Source: Priestia megaterium (GTDB lineage Bacteria > Bacillota > Bacilli > Bacillales > Bacillaceae_H). Taken from it: 33,856 nt of DNA. Shown here one piece after another: positions 6,977 to 16,527 of this stretch (its first letter is position 1; the number at the start of each line of letters is the position of its first letter). A program made the position numbers and the translations under genes. The stretch lies in assembly GCA_008180335.1 (NCBI GenBank), contig VTEF01000014.1:1-33856 (forward strand). The letters run 5' to 3'. The notes beneath the pieces are model-generated. The model saw only the letters and a list, made by a program, of their open reading frames with translations, did not search any database and was not told the origin of the DNA.

Positions 6977-9900
6977 TTAATTTGTCACTTGTTCTTTTTT
7001 TACTTTTTCTAACCCTTTTGTAAGTTTGTACACAATGGTTAACCATTCTTTTTGTGAAAGGCCCTTTGTGTTAATCACAACTTTTACTTTTTTCCCTTCC
7101 ATTCCAAGACTAACCATTCGTCCAAACTGATTACCCAGCATAAATAGCTTTTGCCCATCAACTGTAGCACTGGCTTCCTCAGATAATAAAATCGTAATAT
7201 CTTGCTTAGATTGAAGAATGGACTCTACCAAATACTTTGTTGCATAAACTTTTGTTTTCGCGACGGTAAATAAGTGCATCACTTCGACTGGGTATTCCCC
7301 AAAACGATCAATCATTTCATCTTGTAAATCTTGGACATCTTCTAACGTCTCAATCGAGCGGAAGCGTTTATACATTTCAATTTTCAAGCGGCCATCTGTA
7401 ATGTATTGATCTGGTATATATGCATCCAAATCTAAGTTTATTTCTACTTGAATTTTTGTCTGCTCGTGATCTTTGCCACGTTTCGCTTCAATTGCTTCTT
7501 TCAACATTTGAGAGTATAAATCAAAACCAACAGAGTCAATAAATCCATGTTGCTGTGCTCCTAATAAATTACCTGCACCACGAATAGATAAATCTCGCAT
7601 CGCAATTTTAAATCCAGATCCAAGCTCTGTAAACTCTTTAATTGCTTGTAAACGCTTCTCTGCCACTTCAGTTAACACTTTATCTTTATGATACGTAAAA
7701 TAAGCATATGCCACACGATTTGAACGCCCTACGCGGCCTCTTAATTGGTAAAGTTGAGAAAGCCCCATCTTATCTGCATAATTAACAATTAGCGTATTGA
7801 CATTTGGGATATCAACACCGGTTTCAATAATGGTTGTACTCACTAATACATCATATTCGCCTTCTAAGAAGCTTAAAATAACAGCTTCTAATTCTGTTTC
7901 ATTCATCTTTCCATGCGCATAGGTCACACGTGCATCTGGAACTAGCATTGAAATTTCTTCTGCTTTTCGTTCAATATCTTCGACTCGATTATACAAAAAG
8001 TATACTTGCCCATCTCTTGCTAATTCACGTTCGATCGCTTCACGAACTAAAAGAGGGTTATATTCCACAACATAAGTTTGGACTGGAAAGCGATTTTCCG
8101 GTGGTGTTTCAATAACTGATAAATCTCTTACCCCTAGCATTGACATATGTAATGTCCTAGGAATAGGGGTAGCAGTTAGCGTCAATACATCTACATTTGC
8201 TTTTAGCTGCTTAATTTTTTCTTTATGAGTAACACCAAACCGCTGTTCTTCATCGATAATCAGAAGACCCAGATCCTTATACACGACATCTTTTGAAAGC
8301 AATCGATGAGTACCAATTACAACGTCAACTGTTCCTGCTTTTAACCCTTTAATTGTTTCTTGCTGTTGTTTACGGCTGCGGAAACGACTTAATAACCCAA
8401 TGTTAATTGGATAGTCTTGAAATCGCTCGCGAATTGTTTCAAAGTGTTGCTGTGCTAAGATCGTAGTTGGGACAAGCAAGGCAACTTGTTTCCCATCTGT
8501 TACCGCTTTAAATGCAGCTCGAATCGCCACTTCTGTTTTTCCATACCCTACGTCACCGCATAGCAAGCGATCCATCGGTCGTTCTTTTTCCATGTCTTTT
8601 TTAATTTCTTGAATAGAACGTAGTTGATCTTCTGTTTCTTGATAAGGGAAAGAGAGTTCAAATTCACGTTGTAAATCCCCATCTGGAGAAAATGCATAGC
8701 CTTTACTTGCTTCTCGCTCTGCATACAATTTAATTAAATCATCGGCAATATCTTGAACAGACGACTCAACTTTCTTCTTCACCTTTTTCCAGTCGTTACC
8801 ACCCAATTTATATACTTTTGGCTCTTTACCTTCTGCCCCAACATATTTTTGAATCTGGTCAATTTGCTCGACTGGAACATACAGCTTATCCGATCCTTCG
8901 TATTTTATATGAATGTAATCTTTATGATTTCCATTTATCTCTAATGTTTCCATCCCTAGATAACGGCCGATCCCGTGATTAACGTGAACAACATAATCAC
9001 CAACATTCAATTCAGAATAGCTTTTAATCCGCTCAGCATTGGATAGTTTCTGACGACGCTTTGCTTTTTTGACTCGTTTTTTAAATAACTCTTCTTCTGT
9101 TAATACTGCTAACTTTTGCATAGGCAGCTCAAAACCAGCTTGCAAATCTCCTTCAATAATTTGCACAATACCGGGCACCAGTTGACCATCTGCGTCTAAA
9201 ATAGAGGACTCAATGTCATAATCGGCTAAAACACTTTCTAACTTTGTGACTCTTTCTCTATCTACTCCTAATAATACAATTGTATAATTTGCTTTCTTCC
9301 ATCGGTCAATCTCTGCTTTAAGCAAATTCATTTGGCCATAAAATTGCTGCATTTGCTTACAGGAAATATTTACAACGTTTTGTGGACTTGTATATGAAAC
9401 ATGCTTTAAAAATAAAGACATATATAGCAATTGATGATTTGTCTTTTGAATTAGAGAAGGCAATTTATGAGATAATTGCACATCACGTACAATTTGACCG
9501 TTACTTAATAACTCTGTAACCCATTCTCCCTCTTCCGTATCTAACTGTTCAGATGTTTCTTGAATACGAGTGGTTTCATCAAAAATGACTAAGCCACTTT
9601 CAGGTAAGTAGTCTAGTAAACTACTAGGGATATCATAAAATAAAGACAAGTATTTAAACATATTCGTTAAATTTTGACCTTGTTTTAACTGTTCCAGTTC
9701 CCCTTGTATATTTTCAGTTAATAGCTCTTTTACCGTTTGGTTTTTTACTTGCTTTAACGTGAGCGCTAATTGCTTTTCAAGCTCTTGTATACCGCTTTTT
9801 ACTTCTTCTTCAGTTAAAATAGTTTCAGTTGCGGGACCGATATGAATTTCTTTTAGCTGTTCTTGAGAGCGCTGATCTTCAATTGTAAACGTACGGATCG

Positions 9901-10507
9901 AATCAATTTCTGTGTCAAACAGTTCGATACGTACAGGTAACTCTTCTGTCAGTGGATAAATATCAATAATCCCTCCGCGGACACTGAACTCTCCAGGTGC
10001 TGACACCATTGATACACGCTCGTAACCTAGTGTGACAAGCTTTTGTAAATAATGATCAACATCCACATCTACTCCCATTTGAAACACTAATTGAGTTTGT
10101 TCCCAGCGCTTTTTCGGTGGAAGAATTTTACGTATTCCAGCTAAAGGTGTTACCACGACTCCAGAATGATGATGACTCCAATGATTCAGTACTTCAATAC
10201 GCTGTGCCTTTAACTCTGGGCTTGCAATACCTACTTCTGTCGCTACGAGATCATTTACTGGATAAAGAAAGACGTCTTCTTTCGGTAAAAGGTGAACTAA
10301 ATCTTCGTATACCTTTTGAGCTTGATACAGATTATGCGTCACAACTAATAATGGATATTTTTGATCTTTATTTAATAAAGCCATTAATACCGATCTTGCT
10401 GAACCGGAAATCCCTGTCACTAGTTGCTCTTTTAACCCCTCTTCTAAGCTGTTTACAATCATTTTAATTTCATTATTTTCAATAAACTGCTGTCTAATCC
10501 CTCGCAA
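6977..10507 (-). CDS. mfd: Transcription-repair coupling factor Mfd
   Basis: The 1176-residue ATPase removes RNA polymerase stalled at DNA lesions and recruits the UvrABC excision machinery. The order of domains is classical. An UvrB-homology region comes first (SAPGEFSVRGGIIDIYPL). The RNA-polymerase-interacting CarD-like domain lies near 495-570 (LNVGDYVVHVNHGIGRYLG). A superfamily-2 translocase follows, with Walker A GDVGYGKT near 648, the DEEQ box near 750 and the RecG-like TRG segment (LSQLYQLRGRVGRSNRVAYA). A C-terminal TRCF domain completes it. The start is TTG: GGAGGAGGG lies seven bases upstream, while the first internal ATG has no ribosome site. A terminator separates it from fin. 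Confidence 0.97.
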   Translation of the reverse strand: MRGIRQQFIENNEIKMIVNSLEEGLKEQLVTGISGSARSVLMALLNKDQKYPLLVVTHNLYQAQKVYEDLVHLLPKEDVFLYPVNDLVATEVGIASPELKAQRIEVLNHWSHHHSGVVVTPLAGIRKILPPKKRWEQTQLVFQMGVDVDVDHYLQKLVTLGYERVSMVSAPGEFSVRGGIIDIYPLTEELPVRIELFDTEIDSIRTFTIEDQRSQEQLKEIHIGPATETILTEEEVKSGIQELEKQLALTLKQVKNQTVKELLTENIQGELEQLKQGQNLTNMFKYLSLFYDIPSSLLDYLPESGLVIFDETTRIQETSEQLDTEEGEWVTELLSNGQIVRDVQLSHKLPSLIQKTNHQLLYMSLFLKHVSYTSPQNVVNISCKQMQQFYGQMNLLKAEIDRWKKANYTIVLLGVDRERVTKLESVLADYDIESSILDADGQLVPGIVQIIEGDLQAGFELPMQKLAVLTEEELFKKRVKKAKRRQKLSNAERIKSYSELNVGDYVVHVNHGIGRYLGMETLEINGNHKDYIHIKYEGSDKLYVPVEQIDQIQKYVGAEGKEPKVYKLGGNDWKKVKKKVESSVQDIADDLIKLYAEREASKGYAFSPDGDLQREFELSFPYQETEDQLRSIQEIKKDMEKERPMDRLLCGDVGYGKTEVAIRAAFKAVTDGKQVALLVPTTILAQQHFETIRERFQDYPINIGLLSRFRSRKQQQETIKGLKAGTVDVVIGTHRLLSKDVVYKDLGLLIIDEEQRFGVTHKEKIKQLKANVDVLTLTATPIPRTLHMSMLGVRDLSVIETPPENRFPVQTYVVEYNPLLVREAIERELARDGQVYFLYNRVEDIERKAEEISMLVPDARVTYAHGKMNETELEAVILSFLEGEYDVLVSTTIIETGVDIPNVNTLIVNYADKMGLSQLYQLRGRVGRSNRVAYAYFTYHKDKVLTEVAEKRLQAIKEFTELGSGFKIAMRDLSIRGAGNLLGAQQHGFIDSVGFDLYSQMLKEAIEAKRGKDHEQTKIQVEINLDLDAYIPDQYITDGRLKIEMYKRFRSIETLEDVQDLQDEMIDRFGEYPVEVMHLFTVAKTKVYATKYLVESILQSKQDITILLSEEASATVDGQKLFMLGNQFGRMVSLGMEGKKVKVVINTKGLSQKEWLTIVYKLTKGLEKVKKEQVTN

Positions 10508-10550
10508 AGGAATTCCCTCCTCCCATGTATTGCTATGTACTTAAACAGAA

Positions 10551-10580
10551 AAACGCTTTGGTGTTAAACCAAAGCTTTTT
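10551..10580 (-). terminator. Terminator between fin and mfd
   Basis: GCTTTGGT (10555-10562) pairs with ACCAAAGC (10568-10575), with A/T-rich flanks and a U-run on the minus-strand exit side. It directly abuts the fin stop codon and would limit readthrough from the sporulation gene fin into mfd. Confidence 0.8.
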
Positions 10581-10809
10581 ATTGTATAAAAGTTTCGTAC
10601 TGATGATAGTCCGGGTTTCGCTCCAACGCCTCCTGGCAATCTTCACAAATGGTTTTAACAACAAGATCTCCATTTGAATGATAATGGATAAACTCTTTTC
10701 GTTCATCAGAAGTCAGATGGTGAAAGCCAAGTTGTTCAGTATTATGTGTTGTCTCTTCTATCATACCGACTTTTGCGCTGCAATGTCTACAGAAATAATG
10801 AATAGACAT
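10579..10809 (-). CDS. fin: Anti-sigma-F factor Fin (YabK)
   Basis: The 76-residue zinc-type protein carries two Cys-x2-Cys pairs: [11 protein letters not shown] near the N-terminus and [11 protein letters not shown] near residue 57. It ends [12 protein letters not shown] like its relatives. Fin blocks sigma-F-dependent transcription and promotes the switch to sigma-G in the forespore. The start at 10809 has GGGAGGAC five bases upstream and gives the usual length; an upstream TTG/ATG extension to 10848 would lack this. A sigma-F/G-like promoter lies just upstream, within the pth-fin gap. Confidence 0.93.
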   Translation of the reverse strand: MSIHYFCRHCSAKVGMIEETTHNTEQLGFHHLTSDERKEFIHYHSNGDLVVKTICEDCQEALERNPDYHQYETFIQ

Positions 10810-10836
10810 ATAAAGTCCTCCCATATGTTTTATTGC

Positions 10837-10866
10837 TAGTATGTACATTTAAGAGGAACTTTATTC
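10837..10866 (-). promoter_or_regulatory. Forespore (sigma-F/sigma-G) promoter of fin
   Basis: The minus strand shows GAATA (10862-10866), an 18-base spacer and CATACTA (10837-10843), a full match to the sigma-G-type elements, which overlap those of sigma-F. It sits between pth and fin. The sequence alone does not separate sigma-F from sigma-G. Confidence 0.65.
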
Positions 10867-10869
10867 TCC

Positions 10870-11427
10870 TTAATTATATCGATTCATTACTTCTAAAAAT
10901 GATTTAGCCAACCAATCTTCACTCGCACTAATTGATGTCTTTATCGCTTCTTCCATATGTATCATCTCTTCATTTGTAAATTTTCCGAGTACATAGTCCA
11001 CAACCTTCATTCCATTTTTAGGGCGGTCTATCCCAATACGAATACGGTTGAAATTTTGTGTTTTTACATGCTGAATAATAGATTTTATTCCATTGTGCCC
11101 ACCAGGACTTCCTTTTGTTCTTAAACGCACTTTTCCACAAGGCAAGTCTAGATCATCATAAATCACGAGAAGATCTTCAATCTCAATATTATAATAGTCC
11201 ATTAAAGGACGAATGCTTTCACCTGATAAATTCATATATGTTAATGGTTTTAATAATATAACTTTTTCTCCTCGAATAGTACCCGTTCCATATAAACCAT
11301 TGAATTTTGTCTTATCAAGCGAAATCATGAAATGCTCGGCTAGTTGATCAATGGTCATAAATCCAATATTATGGCGAGTTCGATCATATTCTTTTCCAGG
11401 GTTTCCCAAACCAACAATTAATTTCAA
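10870..11427 (-). CDS. pth: Peptidyl-tRNA hydrolase (SpoVC)
   Basis: This 185-residue esterase releases tRNA from peptidyl-tRNA that drops off the ribosome. All active-site residues are visible: Asn9 and catalytic His19 in [19 protein letters not shown], Asn66 in TYMNLSG, Asp91 in [11 protein letters not shown] and Asn112 in [11 protein letters not shown]. The start is TTG, supported by AAGGAG eight bases upstream and by alignment to family N-termini ([11 protein letters not shown]). It was first named spoVC in B. subtilis from a sporulation mutant. It follows ctc, with a terminator between the two. Confidence 0.96.
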   Translation of the reverse strand: MKLIVGLGNPGKEYDRTRHNIGFMTIDQLAEHFMISLDKTKFNGLYGTGTIRGEKVILLKPLTYMNLSGESIRPLMDYYNIEIEDLLVIYDDLDLPCGKVRLRTKGSPGGHNGIKSIIQHVKTQNFNRIRIGIDRPKNGMKVVDYVLGKFTNEEMIHMEEAIKTSISASEDWLAKSFLEVMNRYN

Positions 11428-11485
11428 AAGAAAAGCTCCTTTCTGTTGTTACCATTTATATTTCTTATTATAATCAATTCATAGT

Positions 11486-11515
11486 AAAAGACGTAACCTT
11501 TTGGCTACGTCTTTT
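11486..11515 (-). terminator. Terminator after ctc
   Basis: AAAAGACGTAACC (11486-11498) pairs with GGCTACGTCTTTT (11503-11515) through 13 positions with one G-U pair. A four-base loop and T-rich ends give a strong terminator just past the ctc stop. Confidence 0.85.
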
Positions 11516-11517
11516 AT

Positions 11518-12135
11518 TTATTCATTATCTTTTTCTTCATTAGCTTCTTCTTTTCCCTGTTCTTCTCCACTGTCTACTATTTCTTCTTGTTTCGGTGGAA
11601 GTATAGAAGCAACGGCTTCGTCTAAATCTTGAGTAATTTCAACTTTAGTAGCAGGTTTCACATCGGCTAGTGTTATAACATCGTTAATGCCAAGCTCAGA
11701 AATATCCACTTCAATGGACGATGGAATATCATTTGGCAAACCTTTTACAGACACTTCATACAGCGACTGCTGCAAAACGCCGCCTTCTTTAATGCCTTTT
11801 GCTCCACCTACAAGAGATAATGAAACCGTTGATTCAATCTCTTTTGACATATCTACTACTTGAAAATCCGCATGCACAACTTCATTTTTAAGTGGATCTA
11901 TTTGAATATCATGTAACATCACTGAATATTTTTGGTTATCTATTGTTAATGTTAATACACCATTACGTCCTGCTTCACGCATTGTTTTAATAAAATCTGC
12001 GCTATTTAAATAAATCGGTGTTGAGTCTACTTTATTACCATATACAACTGCTGGAAAATTTCCTTCTTCACGAATTTTTCGATTCACAGAGCTTTGAAAA
12101 CTCGTTCTTTCTTTTGCCTGAATTGAAACACTCAT
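11518..12135 (-). CDS. ctc: General stress protein Ctc, L25-family 5S rRNA-binding ribosomal protein
   Basis: The product is 205 residues: an L25-like 5S rRNA-binding N-terminal domain (about 1-93, with FPAVVYGNKV and LMHDIQIDPLKNEVVHADFQ-type residues), then the TL5/CTC C-terminal domain (about 100-185) and an acidic tail rich in Glu. In B. subtilis it associates with ribosomes under stress. The start at 12135 is chosen because GGAAGGTG lies six bases upstream; a GTG at 12144 is part of that ribosome site. A sigma-B promoter lies at 12175-12200, so stress control is supported directly by sequence. Confidence 0.93.
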   Translation of the reverse strand: MSVSIQAKERTSFQSSVNRKIREEGNFPAVVYGNKVDSTPIYLNSADFIKTMREAGRNGVLTLTIDNQKYSVMLHDIQIDPLKNEVVHADFQVVDMSKEIESTVSLSLVGGAKGIKEGGVLQQSLYEVSVKGLPNDIPSSIEVDISELGINDVITLADVKPATKVEITQDLDEAVASILPPKQEEIVDSGEEQGKEEANEEKDNE

Positions 12136-12174
12136 CTTATTCACCTTCCAGTTTGTTTTCTATATTATTAAAAT

Positions 12175-12200
12175 GTACCCTATTTTGGAAGTGATTAAAC
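12175..12200 (-). promoter_or_regulatory. Sigma-B promoter of ctc
   Basis: The minus strand has GTTTAA (12195-12200), a 14-base spacer and GGGTAC (12175-12180). This matches the sigma-B consensus GTTTAA-N12-14-GGGTAT at 11 of 12 positions. ctc is a classical sigma-B gene, so both sequence and context agree. Confidence 0.85.
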
Positions 12201-12252
12201 ATATGAGTGAGATTAATTTTTCCATACGCCTGCTATAGGGGAATAAGAGAGC

Positions 12253-12283
12253 AAAAAACCTCTTTCCTAGGAAAGAGGTTTTT
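12253..12283 (-). terminator. Terminator of glmU-prs
   Basis: ACCTCTTTC (12258-12266) pairs with GAAAGAGGT (12271-12279) around CTAG, flanked by A6 and T5. It ends three bases from the prs stop codon. Confidence 0.88.
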
Positions 12284-12286
12284 ATA

Positions 12287-13240
12287 TTAATCAAATAATG
12301 TACTTACTGATTGTTCTTCGTGAACTCGAATAATCGCTTCACCAATTAATGGTGCCACTGATAATTCTGTTACTTTATCAATTTTCTTTTCTTCTGATAG
12401 CGAAATTGAATTTGTAACCGCTAGCTCTTTAATTTTTGAGTTCTGAATACGTTCAATAGCAGGGCCTGATAAAACAGGGTGTGTACAACACGCGTATACT
12501 TCCTTTGCACCTGACTCCATTAACGCATTCGCTGCCAATGTAATTGTACCTGCTGTATCAATCATATCATCAATTAAAATTGCTGTTTTGCCTTCTACTT
12601 GACCAACGATATTCATAACTTCTGCTACGTTTGGACGTGGACGACGTTTGTCAATGATTGCAATTGGCGCTTTTAAACGTTCAGCTAAACGACGTGCACG
12701 CGTTACTCCGCCATGATCTGGAGAAACAATGACAACATCATCAAGATTTTTGCCCTTGAAGTACTCTCCTAAGATTGGTACTCCTACTAAGTGATCAATT
12801 GGAATATCAAAGAAACCTTGAATTTGTGGAGCATGTAAATCTAATGTGATAATACGAGTAGCTCCTGCTTTTTCAATAAGGTTTGCTGTTAATTTCGCTG
12901 TGATTGGCTCACGTGCACGAGCTTTACGGTCTTGACGCGCATAACCATAGTAAGGCATAACAATATTAATTGTTTTAGCAGAAGCACGTTTTAACGCATC
13001 AATCATAATAAGCAGTTCCATTAAATGCTCATTCACTGGTGCACTTGTTGATTGAATGATAAATACATCGCAGCCGCGAATACTTTCTTCAATGTTTATT
13101 TGAACCTCTCCATCACTAAAGCGATCAACTGAGCATTTTCCTAATTCAACACCAATGACTTTGGCAATCTCCTCAGCTAAAGCTTTATTAGAGTTCAACG
13201 TAAACAATTTTAAATTTTCATCAGCATATACATTTGGCAT
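12287..13240 (-). CDS. prs: Ribose-phosphate pyrophosphokinase (PRPP synthase)
   Basis: The 317-residue enzyme makes PRPP from ribose 5-phosphate and ATP for purine, pyrimidine, His, Trp and NAD synthesis. It is class I: the catalytic flexible loop [19 protein letters not shown], the metal-binding His in [18 protein letters not shown], the loop [18 protein letters not shown] and the PRPP-binding loop [17 protein letters not shown] are all present. Length equals that of the B. subtilis enzyme. The ATG has GGAGG 12 bases upstream. It starts 18 bases after glmU and shares its terminator, so the pair is an operon. PurR encoded nearby responds to the PRPP it makes. Confidence 0.98.
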   Translation of the reverse strand: MPNVYADENLKLFTLNSNKALAEEIAKVIGVELGKCSVDRFSDGEVQINIEESIRGCDVFIIQSTSAPVNEHLMELLIMIDALKRASAKTINIVMPYYGYARQDRKARAREPITAKLTANLIEKAGATRIITLDLHAPQIQGFFDIPIDHLVGVPILGEYFKGKNLDDVVIVSPDHGGVTRARRLAERLKAPIAIIDKRRPRPNVAEVMNIVGQVEGKTAILIDDMIDTAGTITLAANALMESGAKEVYACCTHPVLSGPAIERIQNSKIKELAVTNSISLSEEKKIDKVTELSVAPLIGEAIIRVHEEQSVSTLFD

Positions 13241-13258
13241 TTTGTTGTAAAACCTCCG

Positions 13259-14638
13259 TTAGGATTTTTTATTAATATCAAGCTTTTCAGCATAGTTTTC
13301 TTTATTAACTTGCTTTGCACGAGCAATTGATAAAGCTTTTCCTGGTACATCGTCCGTTACAGTTGAACCTGCAGCAACATAAGCTCCTTGCCCAATTGTA
13401 ACAGGTGCAATTAGATTTGAATTACATCCAACAAATGCACCATCTTCAATCTTTGTTAAGAATTTATTTTTCCCATCATAATTGACCGTAATTGATCCGC
13501 ACCCCAAGTTTACATCTTGACCAACTTCTGCATCTCCAATATAGCTTAAGTGTGAAGCTTTACTTCGTTTACCAAATGATGCCTTTTTGATTTCCACAAA
13601 ATTCCCAATACGAACCTCATCATCAATCATTGATTGAGGACGAATATGGGCAAATGGTCCAATTGTAACATCGTGACCGATTTTACTATTATGAGCAACT
13701 GAATGGCGAATAGACGTATTATTTCCAACATAACAATCTTTAATTTCACTATTCGGTCCAACCTCACAATTGTCTCCAATTGTAACAGACCCTTGAATAA
13801 GTGTACCTGGATAAATAACTGTGTCTCGTCCAATCGTTGCATCAGCAGAGATGTATGTGTTAGCTGGATCAACAATCGTTACACCATTTAACATGTGTTT
13901 TTTATTAATCCGCTTTTTCATTGTTTCCTCTGCTTGTGAAAGAGCATAGCGATCATTCACACCAAGTGTTTCATTAAAATCTGCTGTTTGATAAGCTGAA
14001 ATAACTTGTCCTTCACTTTTTAAAATTTCAATCACATCAGGTAAATAGTATTCACCTTGCACATTATCATTTGAAACTTTAGAAAGAGTTTCGAAAAGTT
14101 TTTCGTTATCAAAACAATAGGTCCCTGTGTTAATCTCCTGAACCAATCTTTCTTTTTCTGTTGCATCTTTATGTTCTACAATTTTTTCAACAGAATTATG
14201 TTCATTACGGATAATACGACCATATCCAGTTGGATCTTCCGCATGAGCTGTTAAAATTGTTGCCTTTGCATTTGTTTCTTCATGGTGCTTTAATAAAGCA
14301 TCAATTGTTTCTGTTGTAATAAGAGGTGTATCCCCACAAACAACAATTGTCGTACCTTTTTCATGTGCAAGTAAAGATTCTGCTTGCATCACCGCGTGAG
14401 CTGTTCCTAACTGCTCTTCTTGTAAAGCAAATAAGCTTTTATCTCCAACATGTGACTTTACTTTTTCGGCACCATGGCCTACAACTGTAATTAATTTTGT
14501 TAGTTCTAATCCTGAAACTTGATCAATTACATGCTGTACCATTGGTTTCCCACACACAGGGTGTAACACTTTATATAAAGAAGACTTCATACGTGTACCC
14601 TGACCAGCTGCCAATATGATTGCATATCTCTTTGACAT
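13259..14638 (-). CDS. glmU: Bifunctional GlmU: glucosamine-1-phosphate acetyltransferase / UDP-GlcNAc pyrophosphorylase
   Basis: The 459-residue protein catalyses the last two steps to UDP-N-acetylglucosamine for peptidoglycan and teichoic acid. The N-terminal uridylyltransferase (about 1-230) has the nucleotide loop [20 protein letters not shown] and [10 protein letters not shown] left-handed beta-helix of hexapeptide repeats begins near 250 and continues to about 440 ([33 protein letters not shown]). The acetyltransferase site region is seen in [20 protein letters not shown]. The ATG has GGAGGCC seven bases upstream. The gene was named gcaD in B. subtilis. Confidence 0.98.
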   Translation of the reverse strand: MSKRYAIILAAGQGTRMKSSLYKVLHPVCGKPMVQHVIDQVSGLELTKLITVVGHGAEKVKSHVGDKSLFALQEEQLGTAHAVMQAESLLAHEKGTTIVVCGDTPLITTETIDALLKHHEETNAKATILTAHAEDPTGYGRIIRNEHNSVEKIVEHKDATEKERLVQEINTGTYCFDNEKLFETLSKVSNDNVQGEYYLPDVIEILKSEGQVISAYQTADFNETLGVNDRYALSQAEETMKKRINKKHMLNGVTIVDPANTYISADATIGRDTVIYPGTLIQGSVTIGDNCEVGPNSEIKDCYVGNNTSIRHSVAHNSKIGHDVTIGPFAHIRPQSMIDDEVRIGNFVEIKKASFGKRSKASHLSYIGDAEVGQDVNLGCGSITVNYDGKNKFLTKIEDGAFVGCNSNLIAPVTIGQGAYVAAGSTVTDDVPGKALSIARAKQVNKENYAEKLDINKKS

Positions 14639-14676
14639 AACAGGCCTCCAATTTTACCTTTTTATCCATTAAGAAT

Positions 14677-14703
14677 ATTATATCAAAAATGAAGGTATTT
14701 CAA
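14677..14703 (-). promoter_or_regulatory. Possible sigma-A promoter of glmU-prs
   Basis: The minus strand has TATAAT (14677-14682) preceded by TGA, giving an extended -10, with TTGAAA (14698-14703) 15 bases upstream. The spacer is short, so the extended -10 would carry recognition. It lies 39 bases before glmU and after the spoVG terminator. Confidence 0.5.
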
Positions 14704-14795
14704 GAAATCATTCAAAAGTCATTCATTTTATTTTTATTCCATGTTATTTTTTAACAATACAGAGAAATTATATAATTTTCACCCTAATTAAAGAA

Positions 14796-14827
14796 AGAAA
14801 AAGAGTCTACTGATTCAGTAGACTCTT
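14796..14827 (-). terminator. Terminator of spoVG
   Basis: AAGAGTCTACT (14801-14811) pairs perfectly with AGTAGACTCTT (14817-14827), followed by a T-rich run on the minus-strand exit side. It lies 18 bases beyond the spoVG stop. Confidence 0.87.
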
Positions 14828-14845
14828 AATATAATATATCATATT

Positions 14846-15136
14846 TTACGAAGCACCCGCTTCTTCAAATTCAACCTCAAGTTCACCTAAGCGATGATAC
14901 TCTGCTAAAACAGCATCTTGAATTTTTCCGCGAGTATTAGAATTAATAGGGTGTGCAATATCGCGGAACTCACCATCGGGTGTACGCTTACTTGGCATGG
15001 CTACAAATAAACCATTATTGCCATCAATCACACGAATATCATGAACAACAAATTCACCGTCTAATGTGATTGAAGCAATTGCTCTCATACGTCCTTCAGT
15101 GTTTACGCGGCGTAATCTTACGTCAGTTACTTCCAT
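14846..15136 (-). CDS. spoVG: Regulator SpoVG
   Basis: This 96-residue SpoVG-family protein is nearly invariant in sequence ([58 protein letters not shown]). SpoVG binds nucleic acid and affects septation during sporulation and several stationary-phase genes. The start at 15136 has AGGTGGTG seven bases upstream; the GTG at 15148 lies within that ribosome site. It has its own sigma-H promoter and its own terminator, so it is a single-gene unit. It ends in an acidic tail ([12 protein letters not shown]). Confidence 0.97.
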   Translation of the reverse strand: MEVTDVRLRRVNTEGRMRAIASITLDGEFVVHDIRVIDGNNGLFVAMPSKRTPDGEFRDIAHPINSNTRGKIQDAVLAEYHRLGELEVEFEEAGAS

Positions 15137-15177
15137 CTTGTTCACCACCTTTTTCTATGCGAAGCTTTACTAGATAA

Positions 15178-15202
15178 ATTCCACAGAATTTTTAGTTTTC
15201 CT
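15178..15202 (-). promoter_or_regulatory. Sigma-H promoter of spoVG
   Basis: The minus strand has AGGAAAA (15196-15202), a 13-base spacer and GGAAT (15178-15182). This fits the sigma-H pattern (AGGAWWW, then GAAT) and keeps the same spacing as the well-studied B. subtilis spoVG promoter, as I recall it. Confidence 0.82.
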
Positions 15203-15206
15203 GCTA

Positions 15207-15241
15207 TCGCGAAAAAATTTTTAGAAAATTTTCGCAAAAAA
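15207..15241. promoter_or_regulatory. A/T-rich interrupted palindrome upstream of spoVG, candidate AbrB-binding region
   Basis: Immediately upstream of the sigma-H promoter is a stretch of A and T tracts flanked by CGCGAAAAAA (about 15208-15217) and AAAATTTTCGC (about 15225-15235). B. subtilis spoVG has an A/T-rich upstream box that stimulates transcription and is bound by AbrB. The role here is inferred from position and composition. Confidence 0.45.
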
Positions 15242-15291
15242 AGTGAACAAATGGAAATTAATTGATTTTTATTAATGTTTTTGGAAAAGTA

Positions 15292-15669
15292 TTATGATTT
15301 TACAAGTGCTACTACTTCAATCTCTACTAATACATCCTTTGGTAGCCTTGCTACTTCTACGCACGAGCGGGCAGGTTTGTGCTCATTAAAATATAGGCCA
15401 TATACTTCATTTAAGTCTGCAAAATCATCCATATTTTTAATAAACACTGTTGCTTTCACCACAGTACTTAATGAAGCGCCTGCCTCTTCAAGTACAGCTT
15501 TTAAGTTTTTAAATACTTGTTCGGTTTGGACTTTAATATCTCCCTCTACTAAAGTACCATCTGGGCGAAGCGGAATTTGACCTGAACTATAAAATAAATT
15601 ATTTACAACAATTCCTTGTGAATATGGCCCAATTGCTTGTGGTGCATTCTTTGTTTGAACTTGTAACAT
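15292..15669 (-). CDS. ridA: RidA family enamine/imine deaminase YabJ
   Basis: The 125-residue enzyme hydrolyses reactive enamine/imine intermediates made by PLP enzymes, releasing ammonia. Family marks are [30 protein letters not shown] and the catalytic-Arg region [20 protein letters not shown]. The start at 15669 has GGAGAGGGG six bases upstream and gives the usual length. A TTG at 15696 would overlap the purR stop and lacks support. It follows purR by 23 bases, an order also seen in B. subtilis, where yabJ affects purine-gene control. Confidence 0.94.
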   Translation of the reverse strand: MLQVQTKNAPQAIGPYSQGIVVNNLFYSSGQIPLRPDGTLVEGDIKVQTEQVFKNLKAVLEEAGASLSTVVKATVFIKNMDDFADLNEVYGLYFNEHKPARSCVEVARLPKDVLVEIEVVALVKS

Positions 15670-15692
15670 AACTTTCCCCTCTCCTGACTTTA

Positions 15693-16514
15693 TCAAATAT
15701 AATTTAAATAATTTCCTTCCTGTACACTAATATGTTTTTCTTTCATGTTAACATCTTTTAATTGTACAAGTGAGATATACTCATCTACTAAGCGCTCTTC
15801 AATATCTTCTGATTCAACGAGTACCCCAATCCCTGCTACTGTGGCGTCAAATTCCTCTAATAAACTAACCATCCCATTGACTGTTCCACCGGCTTTCATA
15901 AAGTCATCAATAATTAGTACATTGGATCCTACAGCTAAACTTCTCTTTGCTAATAACATCGTTTGAATACGCTTAGAAGAACCTGATACATAATTAATGC
16001 TTACCGTCGATCCTTCTGTTACTTTACTGTCACGTCGAACAATCACAACAGGTACATCTAAGTATTGAGCAACTGCATACGCTAAAGGAATCCCTTTAGT
16101 CGCAACCGTCATCACAACATCAATTTTACGATTAGAAAATAAAGACGCATATAAACGCCCTATTTTATTTACTACCCGTGGATTACCTAAGATATCTGTT
16201 AGATACAAATATCCTCCTGGTAATAATCGTTCTGGTTTTTCAATCAACCCACATAACTCTTGAACAAGCTGTTCCGCTTCTTTATTCATCATTTTAGGAA
16301 TGAATTTCACACCACCAGCAGCACCTGGTAATGTTACAAGCGTACCAATACCTTGTTGTTCAAATGTTTGCTTAATAATCGCCATATCTTCACTAATGGA
16401 TGACTTTGCAGAATGATACTTGTCTGCAAAGTATGTCAGTGGAATGAGGCGTTGAGGGTTTTGAATGAAATAGTTGGTCATATCAATTAATCGTCCACTA
16501 CGTCGAAACTTCAT
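15693..16514 (-). CDS. purR: Purine operon repressor PurR
   Basis: The 273-residue repressor combines an N-terminal winged helix (about 1-74: [20 protein letters not shown] and [20 protein letters not shown]) with a phosphoribosyltransferase-type effector domain. In that domain PRPP binds the loop [21 protein letters not shown] lowers affinity for DNA, so purine genes are induced. The C-terminus is about a dozen residues shorter than I recall for B. subtilis PurR. The ATG has GGAGG five bases upstream. The promoter just upstream is overlaid by two PurBox-like sequences, which supports autoregulation. ridA is probably co-transcribed. Confidence 0.96.
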   Translation of the reverse strand: MKFRRSGRLIDMTNYFIQNPQRLIPLTYFADKYHSAKSSISEDMAIIKQTFEQQGIGTLVTLPGAAGGVKFIPKMMNKEAEQLVQELCGLIEKPERLLPGGYLYLTDILGNPRVVNKIGRLYASLFSNRKIDVVMTVATKGIPLAYAVAQYLDVPVVIVRRDSKVTEGSTVSINYVSGSSKRIQTMLLAKRSLAVGSNVLIIDDFMKAGGTVNGMVSLLEEFDATVAGIGVLVESEDIEERLVDEYISLVQLKDVNMKEKHISVQEGNYLNYI

Positions 16515-16527
16515 AACATCCTCCTGA

